Source: DASUPK01 sp963695805
Lineage (GTDB): Bacteria; Actinomycetota; Thermoleophilia; Solirubrobacterales; 70-9
Length of the DNA: 64,000 nt
Assembly (NCBI GenBank): GCA_963695805.1
Contig: CAVOHV010000010.1
Span: forward strand, 1-64,000
Direction: 5' to 3'
The notes beneath the pieces are model-generated. The model did not search any database and had not been told where the DNA came from. It saw only the letters and a list, made by a program, of their open reading frames with translations. Shown piece after piece: positions 51,237-58,752 of the stretch (position 1 is its first letter; each line of letters opens with the position of its first letter). A program made the position numbers and the translations under genes.

Positions 51237-52743
51237 CTTCGTCAGATCAGGTGCCAGCCGGCTCCGCCCGGGTGTCGAAGCGGGACACGAGCACTACAAG
51301 TGGTGGGTCCTCAGCTGTACGAGCTTGGGAATGCTTCTCGCGACCATCAACTCGGGCACGCTGATCATCGCCCTCCCCGACCTGGAGAGGTCGCTCGGAA
51401 CCACTCTGCTGCAGCTCGTCTGGGTGATCCTCGCCTACATGATCGCCTCCACCGTGCTGGTGCTGACCGCCGGCAGGCTCTCCGACCTATTCGGCCGGAA
51501 GAAGGCCTACGTCGGCGGCTTCCTGCTCTTCACCGCCGCCTCGCTCGGCGCGGGCTTCTCGGCCGACGGCACCCAGTTGATCCTCTGGCGGATCCTCCAG
51601 GGCGTCGGCGGCGCGGTGCTCTTCGCGAACGCTCCGGCGCTGGTCACCGACGCCTTCCCGCGCGAACAGCTGGGCCTGGCGATGGGCACCAACACGATGG
51701 TCGCGGCCGTGGGCCTGGTCATCGGACCGGTGCTCGGCGGAGCCCTGGTCGCGATCTCGTGGCACTGGGTCTTCTGGTTCAACGTCCCGGTCGGGTTGGC
51801 CGGCGCCCTCTGGGGCTGGCTCGTCCTTCACGAAATGTCCACCCGTGACACCCAACGGGGTTTCGACATTCTCGGCACCCTGACCTTCGTGGCGGGACTG
51901 ACCGGGCTGGTCTACGGCCTCTCGCGCGCGGGCCTCTCGGGTTGGGACGACCCGTTGGTTATCTGGTCTCTGGTCGCGGCGGTCGTGCTGCTGCCGGCCT
52001 TCGTCCTCATCGAGAAGCGGGTCTCCGCCCCGATGCTCGACCTCACGATCTTCGAGAATCGAATGTTCGCGGCCGCGACCGGCGCTGCCTTCATCAACGG
52101 CCTCTCCCGCTTCGCCCTGCTCTTCATCTTCGTCTTCTACTTCCAGGGCGTCATCGGTGACGATCCGATCACGGCCGGGATCAAGCTCGCGCCGATGGCG
52201 ATCGGAATGGTCATCGCCTCCCCGCTGGCTGGCCTCTGGGCCGACCGGCACGGCTCCCGCACGCTCGCCGCGCTCGGCATGCTGGTCAGCGCGTTTGCGC
52301 TCGCCGGGATGACCACGCTCGGCCCGACCAGCCCGTACTGGGAGACCGCGCTCTGGCTCGGCCTGGTCGGGATCGGCTCGGGAATGTTCAACTCCCCGAA
52401 CACGGCCGCGATGATGGCGACCGTGCCCGCGAAGCGCCGAGGCATCGCCTCCGGCGCGCGGACGATGCTGCAGAACACGGGCGCGGTGATCTCGATCGCA
52501 TTCGTCCTGGCGATCGTCACCGCTGCCGTCCCGAAGGAGGTGCTGTTCAAGATCTTCTCGGGCCTCGCTTCCGGCCTCTCCAGTGAGCAGCTCGCCCCCT
52601 TCATCCACAACATGCATACGGCGCTCTGGGTGCTCGCGATCACCTCGCTGATCGGCGCCGGCGTCTCGCTGCTGCGTCCCCGGCACGCCGGGCCGGCGCG
52701 GGAGCCGGGCGTCGATGCCGGCCTGGATCGGGTGGCGGCATGA
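51226..52743 (+). CDS. MFS efflux transporter, DHA2 (14-helix) type
   Basis: 505 residues. About 14 hydrophobic segments; motif A-like GRLSDLFGRKKAYVGGF near 84-100 and motif C-like GPVLGGALVAISWHWVFW near 165 place it in the EmrB/QacA drug:proton antiporter group. The N-terminal 30 residues are cytoplasmic. It exports hydrophobic compounds; the substrate is unknown. It is translationally coupled to the MerR gene (ATGA overlap at 52740-52743), and the operator-like palindrome lies at its start. Confidence 0.93.
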   Translation: MNVNFVRSGASRLRPGVEAGHEHYKWWVLSCTSLGMLLATINSGTLIIALPDLERSLGTTLLQLVWVILAYMIASTVLVLTAGRLSDLFGRKKAYVGGFLLFTAASLGAGFSADGTQLILWRILQGVGGAVLFANAPALVTDAFPREQLGLAMGTNTMVAAVGLVIGPVLGGALVAISWHWVFWFNVPVGLAGALWGWLVLHEMSTRDTQRGFDILGTLTFVAGLTGLVYGLSRAGLSGWDDPLVIWSLVAAVVLLPAFVLIEKRVSAPMLDLTIFENRMFAAATGAAFINGLSRFALLFIFVFYFQGVIGDDPITAGIKLAPMAIGMVIASPLAGLWADRHGSRTLAALGMLVSAFALAGMTTLGPTSPYWETALWLGLVGIGSGMFNSPNTAAMMATVPAKRRGIASGARTMLQNTGAVISIAFVLAIVTAAVPKEVLFKIFSGLASGLSSEQLAPFIHNMHTALWVLAITSLIGAGVSLLRPRHAGPAREPGVDAGLDRVAA

Positions 52744-53192
52744 CCGAGATGCGCTACCGGATCGGGGACCTGGCGAAGCTCACAGGGACGACGCCCCGGA
52801 CGATCCGCTACTACGAGGAGATCGGGCTGCTCCCCTCCGAGGAGGAGCGGCAGCCCGGCGCCCACCGCACCTTCGGCGACGAGGACCTGGAGAGGCTCCG
52901 CGAACTGCTCCGCCTGCGCGAGCTGCTCGGCGTCTCGCTCGAGGAGCTCCGCGACCTGGTGGCGGCCGAAAGCGCCCGTGCCTCGCTGAGGCGGGAGTGG
53001 CATGAGGGGATCGAGGATCCCGTCCGGCAGCGGGAGGTACTGGATGAGGGTCTGGGGCACATCGACTCCCAGCTCGCCCTGCTGCGGAGCCGCCGCGACG
53101 AGATCGAGAAGCTCACCCACGAGCTCGAGGCCCGGCGCAGACGGGTTCGCGACCGGCTGCGATCGGTCGAGCGCGTCAGTTCGCCAAGCTGA
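52740..53192 (+). CDS. MerR-family transcriptional regulator
   Basis: 150 residues. N-terminal winged helix RIGDLAKLTGTTPRTIRYYEEIGLLP near 6-31 and the second wing RTFGDEDLERL near 41-51, then a long coiled coil (ELLRLRELLGVSLEELRDL) and a C-terminal helical effector part rich in Glu/Arg. No cysteines for metal sensing, so it is not a CueR/MerR metal sensor. It probably senses a hydrophobic ligand of the co-encoded exporter and represses the operon through the palindrome at 51222. It overlaps the PhzF gene tail-to-tail by 17 bases. Confidence 0.93.
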   Translation: MTEMRYRIGDLAKLTGTTPRTIRYYEEIGLLPSEEERQPGAHRTFGDEDLERLRELLRLRELLGVSLEELRDLVAAESARASLRREWHEGIEDPVRQREVLDEGLGHIDSQLALLRSRRDEIEKLTHELEARRRRVRDRLRSVERVSSPS

Positions 53193-54048
53193 TTTCCCCG
53201 TCGATCACGGGGATCACTCCTCCGCCGACCCGCGGACGGCCGTCCACTATCTCGACCTGGAGCAAGCTAGGGCGCCCCATCTCCTCACCCTGCCTGATCA
53301 CAACGCGCTCGCGACTCTGGCGCTGGGAGAGGTAAGCGCCCAGCGGACCGGCCGCCGATCCGGTCGCGGGGTCCTCGCCGCCGGGCAGCACGGGCGAGAA
53401 CATGCGAGCCCGCGCCTCCGAAGATTCCTCGTCCACCCAGACGAGGTAGAAGGTCGGCGTCTCGCCGGCCCGGGGCTCGGCGTCCGCGAGTGCCGCGTCG
53501 ATCGCTTCGTAGTCCGGGGTGATCCGCTCCAGCGAGGAGGCGTCCGAGACGGGCACGATCGCCGTCGGCAGGCCGGTGGAAACGACCTGGGGCGGGAGAT
53601 CCTGATGCGCCTCGGCGGGGTTGAGACCGACGGCGTGCATCACCGCCTCGACGTCGAGTTCGGTGCCGAACTCGGGCGCGTTCTGGACCATCTCGGCCCG
53701 CCAGCGCCCTTCTTCGGCGCGCAGCTCGACCGGCTGGAGACCCGCCTGGGTCTCTTGCACGAAGCTCGCCTCCTGTAGGCCGCGCCAGCGTGCCACCGCC
53801 ACCGCGGTCCCGAGGGAGGGATGCCCGGCGAACGGGATCTCTCCCGCGACCGTGAAGATGCGGTTGCGGTAGTCGGCACCATCGGCCGCGGGCGACTGCA
53901 CGAAGGTTGTCTCGGAGAGCCCCATCTCCCTCGCGAAGGCGAGCATCGTCTCGTCGGCGATTCCATCGGCGTCGTCGACCACCGCCAGCCCGTTGCCGGC
54001 CAGGGGCCGCTCAGCAAAGACGTCGAGCCAGGCGATCCGATGGTTCAT
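53176..54048 (-). CDS. PhzF-family isomerase-like protein
   Basis: 290 residues. Family signatures: DVFAERPLAGNGLAVV near 9-24, FTVAGEIPFAGHPSLGTA near 66 containing the conserved glutamate, and DPATGSAAGPL near 228. The fold is a two-domain diaminopimelate-epimerase-like barrel. PhzF isomerises an intermediate in phenazine synthesis, but most relatives outside phenazine clusters have unknown substrates; no phenazine genes are here. The last 17 bases overlap the MerR gene on the opposite strand, so the two transcripts are antisense at the ends. Confidence 0.9.
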   Translation of the reverse strand: MNHRIAWLDVFAERPLAGNGLAVVDDADGIADETMLAFAREMGLSETTFVQSPAADGADYRNRIFTVAGEIPFAGHPSLGTAVAVARWRGLQEASFVQETQAGLQPVELRAEEGRWRAEMVQNAPEFGTELDVEAVMHAVGLNPAEAHQDLPPQVVSTGLPTAIVPVSDASSLERITPDYEAIDAALADAEPRAGETPTFYLVWVDEESSEARARMFSPVLPGGEDPATGSAAGPLGAYLSQRQSRERVVIRQGEEMGRPSLLQVEIVDGRPRVGGGVIPVIDGEISLAN

Positions 54049-54125
54049 TCACGAATCATCGCGATTGCGGGTGGGTCCGCGCCGCGCCGTAGCTTGTCCG
54101 ACGCCGTCCAACTAGGGAGTGAGCG

Positions 54126-54785
54126 ATGAACGAGAACTACCCGCTGACGTATTCGGTTGACTATCCGGACCGCGAGCTCAACCGGCTGACCACCTTCTTC
54201 CGGCTCTTCACCGTGATCCCGATCGCGATCGTGCTCGGGACCGTGGCCCACGCGACCTTCGGCGGCGGCGGAGACCGAGAGACGACCTATATCGCCGCCG
54301 GCGGCCTGCTCTTTGCGGGGCCGCTGCTGATGATCCTGTTTCGCAAGAAATACCCGCGCTGGTGGTTCGACTGGAACCGCGAGCTGCTCCGCTTCGCGAA
54401 CCGGGTGGTGATCTATTTCGCCCTCCTCCGGGACGAGTACCCCTCAACGGACGAGCAGCAGGCGCTGGCCCTTGAGATCGAGTATCCGAACGCAGAGACC
54501 GACCTGGCACGGGGGCTGCCACTCGTCAAGTGGTTCCTGGCGATCCCGCACTACGTGGTGCTGTTCTTCCTCCACATCGCCGCGTTCTTCGTGGTGATCT
54601 ACGCCTGGTTCGCGATCCTGTTCACAGGTCGCTTCCCGCGCTCGGCCTTCGACTTCGTCGTCGGGGTGTTTCGCTGGAGCAACCGGGTCACGGCGTACGC
54701 CTTGATCCTGGCCACCGACAAGTACCCGCCCTTCTCGCTGCAGGAGGAGACGGGGTCGAGTTCGACCGGCACGCCGGCCGCGTGA
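54126..54785 (+). CDS. DUF4389-type membrane protein
   Basis: 219 residues. N-terminal YPLTYSVDYPDRELNRLTTFFRLFTVIPIAIVLG, then TM segments at about 24-41, 55-72, 138-165 and near 180-200. The signature LVKWFLAIPHYVVLFFL and FTGRFPRSAFDFVVGVFRWSNRV fit DUF4389, a family of unknown function in actinobacterial membranes. SD AGGGAG precedes ATG. The stop is one base from the end of the convergent DUF4396 gene. Confidence 0.85.
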   Translation: MNENYPLTYSVDYPDRELNRLTTFFRLFTVIPIAIVLGTVAHATFGGGGDRETTYIAAGGLLFAGPLLMILFRKKYPRWWFDWNRELLRFANRVVIYFALLRDEYPSTDEQQALALEIEYPNAETDLARGLPLVKWFLAIPHYVVLFFLHIAAFFVVIYAWFAILFTGRFPRSAFDFVVGVFRWSNRVTAYALILATDKYPPFSLQEETGSSSTGTPAA

Positions 54786-54786
54786 C

Positions 54787-55258
54787 TCAGTGGCCGTCGT
54801 GCTCGTGCACCACGGCGTGCCCTCGTCCGCGGGCGATCAGGTAGCGGTTGGCCCAGAAGGCGAAGGGATAGGCGACGGCGAAGCCGACGGCGATGCTGCC
54901 CCAGAAGAGCGGATCCCCCTAGGCCGGCTTCCAGGGCGCTCGGGATCAGGATCACGGTGCCGTTGTCGATCAGCTCCATGATCGTGATCGAGACCGTGTC
55001 CGCTGCCAGCGCCGTGGCGACGATCGTGCGTGGCGCGAGGCGGGCGCGGATCAACGGCATCGAGGTGAGCAGGAAGCCGAAGAAGTATGCGAGCCCGACG
55101 GCCAGAGCGATCTGCGGAACGTTGCCCCAGCCGAGGGCCACGGCGATCGCCATCCCGAGGACCTCTCCGATCACGCAGCCCGTGAGGCAGTGGTTGGTGG
55201 CCGCGATCGCGAGCGCGTTGAGATCGGGGCCGGTCTGGGTCTGCTGAGCGGCTTCCAT
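54787..55258 (-). pseudogene. DUF4396 membrane protein, one-base frameshift near the end
   Basis: ATG 55258. Residues about 1-105 are intact DUF4396: NHCLTGCVIGEVLGMAIAVALGW, then membrane segments, ending IPSALEAGLG. At a run of five C (54915-54919) the frame is lost; deleting one base restores DPLFWGSIAVGFAVAYPF, a last membrane helix, and a His-rich end HAVVHEHDGH with a stop at 54787. So the intact protein would have about 156 residues. The His tail and the neighbouring CsoR and YHS permease suggest a metal-related membrane role, though DUF4396 has no known function. The break may be a sequencing error. The start overlaps the permease stop (TGATG). Confidence 0.75.
54915..54919. other. 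Homopolymer frameshift site in the DUF4396 gene
   Basis: Five C on the plus strand; four would keep the reading frame and yield a complete conserved C-terminus. Either a one-base insertion in this genome or a base-calling error. Confidence 0.7.
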
Positions 55259-56529
55259 CAATGAGCGTGGCCGGCCGCGTGCGCCGCGGCTGGTTCGGGC
55301 TCTCTCTCGGTGTACCCGTCGGGGTCCGCCGTGAACCGATCGCGGCACTCCTCGGAGCAGAAGAAGTGGGTGCGGCCGGCGTGCTCGACCCGGAGTGCCT
55401 TCGAGCGGTCCACCTTCATCCCGCAGACGGGATCCGTCGCGCCGCGGCGCGCGGTCAGCCAGAAGAGGGCGGCGAAGATCGCCACGCCGAGCAGGTTGAG
55501 GACCAGCTTGTAGTCGAGCTCGACCGAGCCGAAGATGTCCGAACGCGACGGATGGGTGTCCGGGATCAGGCCGACGAGACTGAAGAGGCCGTCGATGACC
55601 AGCGCCGAGACCACGATCGTTACGAACATCAGGGCCGTGATCCGCAGTGCGTACTCCCGGCCGTAGTACTTGATGTAGGCGGCGACGATCGGCAGCACGA
55701 TCAGGTCGGCGAAGATGAACGCGATCACGCCGGCGAAGCTGATCCCGCCCGACCAGAGAACGGCGGCAAGCGGCACGTTGCCGACGGAACAGACGAAGCT
55801 GAGCACGGCGATGATTGGCCCCACGATCACGTTCTGAAGCGTCTGTGCCCCTGACGGCGCGTCGGTGATGAAAAGCGAGTTGAAGAAGTCGTCGCCGAGC
55901 AGGCCGATGAAACCGGCCAGGAAGAAGCCGATCGTGATCTCCTTCCAGATCATCTTCCAGTCGGCGCGGAAGTTGTGGGCGACGTCTGACCAGGCGGAGG
56001 CGGAGGTCAGCCGCTCGCGCCAGCCCATCCGCTCGCCCGCCGGGTGGTGTTGATGGCCCGCTTGCGCCTCCTGCGCGTGTTCCCGCGCCCGCTCCTCGAG
56101 CCTCGGCGAGACGAAGTGCCGCAGCATCAGGGCCATCAGGGCGATCATCACGAAGCCGCCGAGAAACTCGGCCAGCGTGAACTGCCAGCCGAGCAGGATC
56201 CAGATCACCAGTCCGAGCTCCCAGACCAGGTTGGTGGAGGCGAATTGGAAGGCCAGCGAGGTGACGGCCGAGGCGCCCTTCTGGAAGAGGGACTTGGCGA
56301 TCGCGATCGCGGCGTAGGAGCACGACGACGAGGCGGCGCCGAGCCCGGTCGCCCTGGCGAGGGGCCCGATGCCGCTGCCAGCCAGCGCCGACTGGATCCG
56401 CTCGCGCGGGACCCAGGCCTGCACGATCGCCGAGATCGCGAAGCCGAGAACGAGGGCCCACCAGACCTCGTAGGCCATCAGGAAGGACTGCTTGAAGCCC
56501 TCGCCCATCGTGGAGATCACGTCAGCCAT
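55258..56529 (-). CDS. Permease with C-terminal YHS domain, likely metal exporter
   Basis: 423 residues. About ten hydrophobic segments in two halves separated by a cytoplasmic His-rich linker (HAQEAQAGHQHHPAGERMG near 140). Motifs GAASSSCSYAAIAIAKSLF near 64 and CSVGNVPLAAVLW near 247 match the DUF318/SO_0444 permease family, with cysteines inside the membrane that could bind soft metal. The C-terminus is a YHS domain: DPVCGMKVDRSKAL and HFFCSEECRDRF, a CxxC-like metal site, ending in AAHAAGHAH. It probably exports Cu or a similar ion or arsenic species. Coupled to DUF4396 downstream and regulated by the divergent CsoR. Confidence 0.85.
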   Translation of the reverse strand: MADVISTMGEGFKQSFLMAYEVWWALVLGFAISAIVQAWVPRERIQSALAGSGIGPLARATGLGAASSSCSYAAIAIAKSLFQKGASAVTSLAFQFASTNLVWELGLVIWILLGWQFTLAEFLGGFVMIALMALMLRHFVSPRLEERAREHAQEAQAGHQHHPAGERMGWRERLTSASAWSDVAHNFRADWKMIWKEITIGFFLAGFIGLLGDDFFNSLFITDAPSGAQTLQNVIVGPIIAVLSFVCSVGNVPLAAVLWSGGISFAGVIAFIFADLIVLPIVAAYIKYYGREYALRITALMFVTIVVSALVIDGLFSLVGLIPDTHPSRSDIFGSVELDYKLVLNLLGVAIFAALFWLTARRGATDPVCGMKVDRSKALRVEHAGRTHFFCSEECRDRFTADPDGYTEREPEPAAAHAAGHAH

Positions 56530-56534
56530 CGCGC

Positions 56535-56563
56535 TTGACGAATATACCCCCTGGGGGTATGGT
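56535..56563 (+). promoter_or_regulatory. Promoter of csoR, leaderless
   Basis: TTGACG (56535-56540), 17-base spacer, TATGGT (56558-56563). The start point would fall at about 56570, immediately at ATG 56571. The spacer is filled by the CsoR operator. Confidence 0.6.
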
Positions 56564-56569
56564 CCTCAA
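56541..56569 (-). promoter_or_regulatory. Promoter of the permease operon, facing csoR
   Basis: On the minus strand TTGAGG (56569-56564), 17-base spacer, TATATT (56546-56541), about 11 bases before the ATG at 56529. It interleaves with the csoR promoter, so one bound repressor would block both. Confidence 0.55.
56544..56560. promoter_or_regulatory. CsoR operator
   Basis: ATACCCCCTGGGGGTAT, a perfect 17-base palindrome of the TACCCC-type recognised by CsoR/RicR-family copper repressors. It sits in the spacers of both divergent promoters. Confidence 0.85.
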
Positions 56570-56570
56570 C

Positions 56571-56855
56571 ATGGACAACGCAAAGGCACCCGGCTACGCA
56601 GCGTCGAAGCAAAAGCTGCTGGACCGCCTCGCCCGCGTCGAGGGCCAGATCCGTGGCGTGACCAGGATGGTCGAAGAGGACCGCTACTGCATCGACGTCC
56701 TCACCCAGATCGAGGCAGCGGAGGCGGCGCTCAACAAGGTCGCCCTCGGCCTGGTCGACGACCACGTCCGGCACTGCATGCGTAGCGGCAGGGGCGCCTC
56801 CGAAGAGCAGATTCAGGACCTGATGGGAGCGGTCGGCCGGCTGGTCAGCTCGTAG
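56571..56855 (+). CDS. csoR: CsoR-family metal-sensing repressor
   Basis: 94 residues from ATG 56571. All-helical CsoR/RcnR fold: RLARVEGQIRGVTRMVEEDRYCIDVLTQI and C-terminal dimer helices. Metal ligands C40, H65 and C69 have the exact spacing of Mycobacterium CsoR (C-H-C), which binds Cu(I) and then leaves DNA. Upstream ATGs at 56559 and in the longer frame overlap the operator and are unlikely. It regulates itself and the divergent permease-DUF4396 operon through the palindrome at 56544. Tail overlaps the SnoaL gene by 11 bases. Confidence 0.93.
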   Translation: MDNAKAPGYAASKQKLLDRLARVEGQIRGVTRMVEEDRYCIDVLTQIEAAEAALNKVALGLVDDHVRHCMRSGRGASEEQIQDLMGAVGRLVSS

Positions 56856-57174
56856 GGGCTTGACCGGTCTCGAAGCGGGCGACTTTGTCACCCTCGATGA
56901 CGAAGCTCCAGTGGGTCCGCATGGAGCCATACGTCGAGTTCGTGTAACTGACGATCAGGGAGCGCCCGTCGTCCGACTGAGACTCGACCTCCATGCGCCC
57001 ATCCGAGGAAAAGATCTCGCGGTCCACCCACTCCTCGAGGTCGCGCTCCGAGCCGTCGTCGGACATCGTGGCGTCCTCCGTCAGCAGGCCGAAGAAGGCA
57101 TCGCGGTCGGCGGCGTTGACAGCCTCGACGAGCTTCCGGACGACGGGATCAGCGAGTTCCCTCGGCTCGACCAC
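56845..57174 (-). CDS. SnoaL/NTF2-fold small protein
   Basis: 109 residues from GTG 57174. Pattern of the fold: VVRKLVEAVNAADRDAFFGLLTEDATMSDDGSERDLEEWVDREIF, then strands RMEVESQSDDGRSLIVSYTNSTYGSMRTHWSFVIEG. Distinct from the tandem pair at 14018-14824. Probably a ligand-binding or stress protein; reaction unknown. Its 3' end overlaps csoR on the other strand by 11 bases. Confidence 0.8.
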   Translation of the reverse strand: MVEPRELADPVVRKLVEAVNAADRDAFFGLLTEDATMSDDGSERDLEEWVDREIFSSDGRMEVESQSDDGRSLIVSYTNSTYGSMRTHWSFVIEGDKVARFETGQAPTS

Positions 57175-57206
57175 GATCCGAGTCTATGAGCTGAGTGAAG
57201 GACGGC

Positions 57207-58256
57207 TCAGTCGTAGAGCGTGAACGCCGCCAGCACAACATAGATCGCGACCAGCGCCACGCCCTCGAACATCCTCGCCTGGCCGTCACCGGTGATCTGC
57301 CAGCTGGCGATAGCGGTCACGAAGAGGGCTCCGATGTATACGGTCGGCAGGGCGAACGTGAGGGAGGTGTCGAAGGGGATCGAGATCAGCACGAGCGCCG
57401 GGAACAGGAAGGCGGCGACCTGGGCTGCTGAGTTCTTCACGACTGATATCGCCACGTCCGAGCGGCGCTTCGCCGCCAGGAAGATGCTGGTGACGTGCTC
57501 GACCGCGTTGCCGGCGATCCCGACGATCACCAGGCCGGCGAACGCCTTGGAGATCCCGAGCGAGTTGACCGCGGGATCGAGCGCGTCGATGAACCAGTCC
57601 GAGACGAACGCCGCGCCGACGGCGCCCAGCGCGAGAAAACCGACCGCTACCCGGATCGACAGTTGCGCGGTGCCGCCGTTCTCCTCCGGTGGGACGTCGG
57701 AGCGGAGATACCCCCAGGCCCAGAACCCATAGACGACCAGCAGGCAGCAGGCCCCGACGATCGAGAGCCCCTGGATGTGGTGGCTCGCCTCGCTGCTCGA
57801 CTCGATCGTGAGGCCGATCACGACGATGACGAAGATCGTCACCAGCCCCAGCGTCGCGGCGTCCTGCGGCAACCGTGTCCGGAAGCGCATCACGTCATCG
57901 TCGGAGGCGAGCACCCCTGTGACGATCACGAGCCCCTGTATGAGCAGCGCGTTGGCCAGGATCGAGCCCACCAGCGACGTCTGCGCGACGAGCAGTTCGC
58001 CCGCCCCGAGCGCGAAGATGACCACGAAGAGCTCCGGCAGGTTCCCGAGCGTCGCCTGGAGAAACCCGGTGACGGCCGGCCCGAAGTGCAGCCCAACCTG
58101 TTCGGTGGCCACCGCGACGAGCCAAGCGAGCCCTGCGAGCGCCAGCGCCGAGACGGCAAAGGCAAGCACGGCGCTCGCGTCGGAGTAGTGGAGGACTCCG
58201 GCGAACGCCGTGACCGCCGCCGTCACACCGAGAATGACCCGCTCCCTTCCGCTCAC
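57207..58256 (-). CDS. Calcium/cation:proton exchanger (CaCA/CAX)
   Basis: 349 residues from GTG 58256, about eleven membrane segments in two inverted repeats. The alpha-1 motif GNLPELFVVIFALGAGE near 71 and alpha-2 motif GNAVEHVTSIFLAAKRR near 250 carry the acidic residues (E in each) that coordinate the cation in CAX/YfkE exchangers; the strict GNxxE pattern is kept. It uses the proton gradient to extrude calcium or a related ion. Stand-alone; the stop is close to the SnoaL gene start on the same strand (32-base gap). Confidence 0.9.
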   Translation of the reverse strand: MSGRERVILGVTAAVTAFAGVLHYSDASAVLAFAVSALALAGLAWLVAVATEQVGLHFGPAVTGFLQATLGNLPELFVVIFALGAGELLVAQTSLVGSILANALLIQGLVIVTGVLASDDDVMRFRTRLPQDAATLGLVTIFVIVVIGLTIESSSEASHHIQGLSIVGACCLLVVYGFWAWGYLRSDVPPEENGGTAQLSIRVAVGFLALGAVGAAFVSDWFIDALDPAVNSLGISKAFAGLVIVGIAGNAVEHVTSIFLAAKRRSDVAISVVKNSAAQVAAFLFPALVLISIPFDTSLTFALPTVYIGALFVTAIASWQITGDGQARMFEGVALVAIYVVLAAFTLYD

Positions 58257-58351
58257 GGCCGAGAGACTTTCAGCTTCTCGAGCTGGTTATAGGGTCAGCG
58301 CGACGCTGGCCCCAGATCCGGGTTTCAAGAGCAGCCACAGGAGGGAGACCC

Positions 58352-58732
58352 ATGCGCCAACTCAAACCGCATCTCACGTACGCCAATGTCGCAGCGACTG
58401 CGGCGCTGATCATCGCTGTTGCCGGCGGCACGACGGCGATCGCCGGTAGCAAAGCCGGGAAGAACACCGTCGCGAGCAGTTCGATCAAGCCTTACAACGT
58501 CACCGCACGGGATCTGGCTGGAATCCGGGTAGTCCAGGTCACTGGCTCGGTCAATGCTTTTGCCCCTTGCACCGAGGGTCAGCGTCTCGTTGGCGGTGGA
58601 GGAAGCACCGGTGGTCCGCTGGGTTCATCGCGTCCTGGCAACAACGGCTGGTTTGTGGAACAAGGAACCGGGCCGGATGACAGGTTGGTCGTTGCGTACG
58701 CGCTGTGTCTAAAAGCTAAGCCAGGAAAGTAG
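58352..58732 (+). CDS. Small exported protein with one C...GGG...C module
   Basis: 126 residues; SD GGAGGGAG before ATG. N-terminal TYANVAATAALIIAVAGGTTAIAG is a signal/anchor of a type I link to Thermoleophilia. After a short linker comes CTEGQRLVGGGGSTGG and RPGNNGWFVEQ, ending in AYALCLKAKPGK. This equals one copy of the module that occurs three times in the protein at 46343, with a likely single disulfide. Probably surface-exposed; function unknown. Converges with the secreted protein at 58753. Confidence 0.75.
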   Translation: MRQLKPHLTYANVAATAALIIAVAGGTTAIAGSKAGKNTVASSSIKPYNVTARDLAGIRVVQVTGSVNAFAPCTEGQRLVGGGGSTGGPLGSSRPGNNGWFVEQGTGPDDRLVVAYALCLKAKPGK

Positions 58733-58752
58733 TCCGAACGGAATCCAATGGT

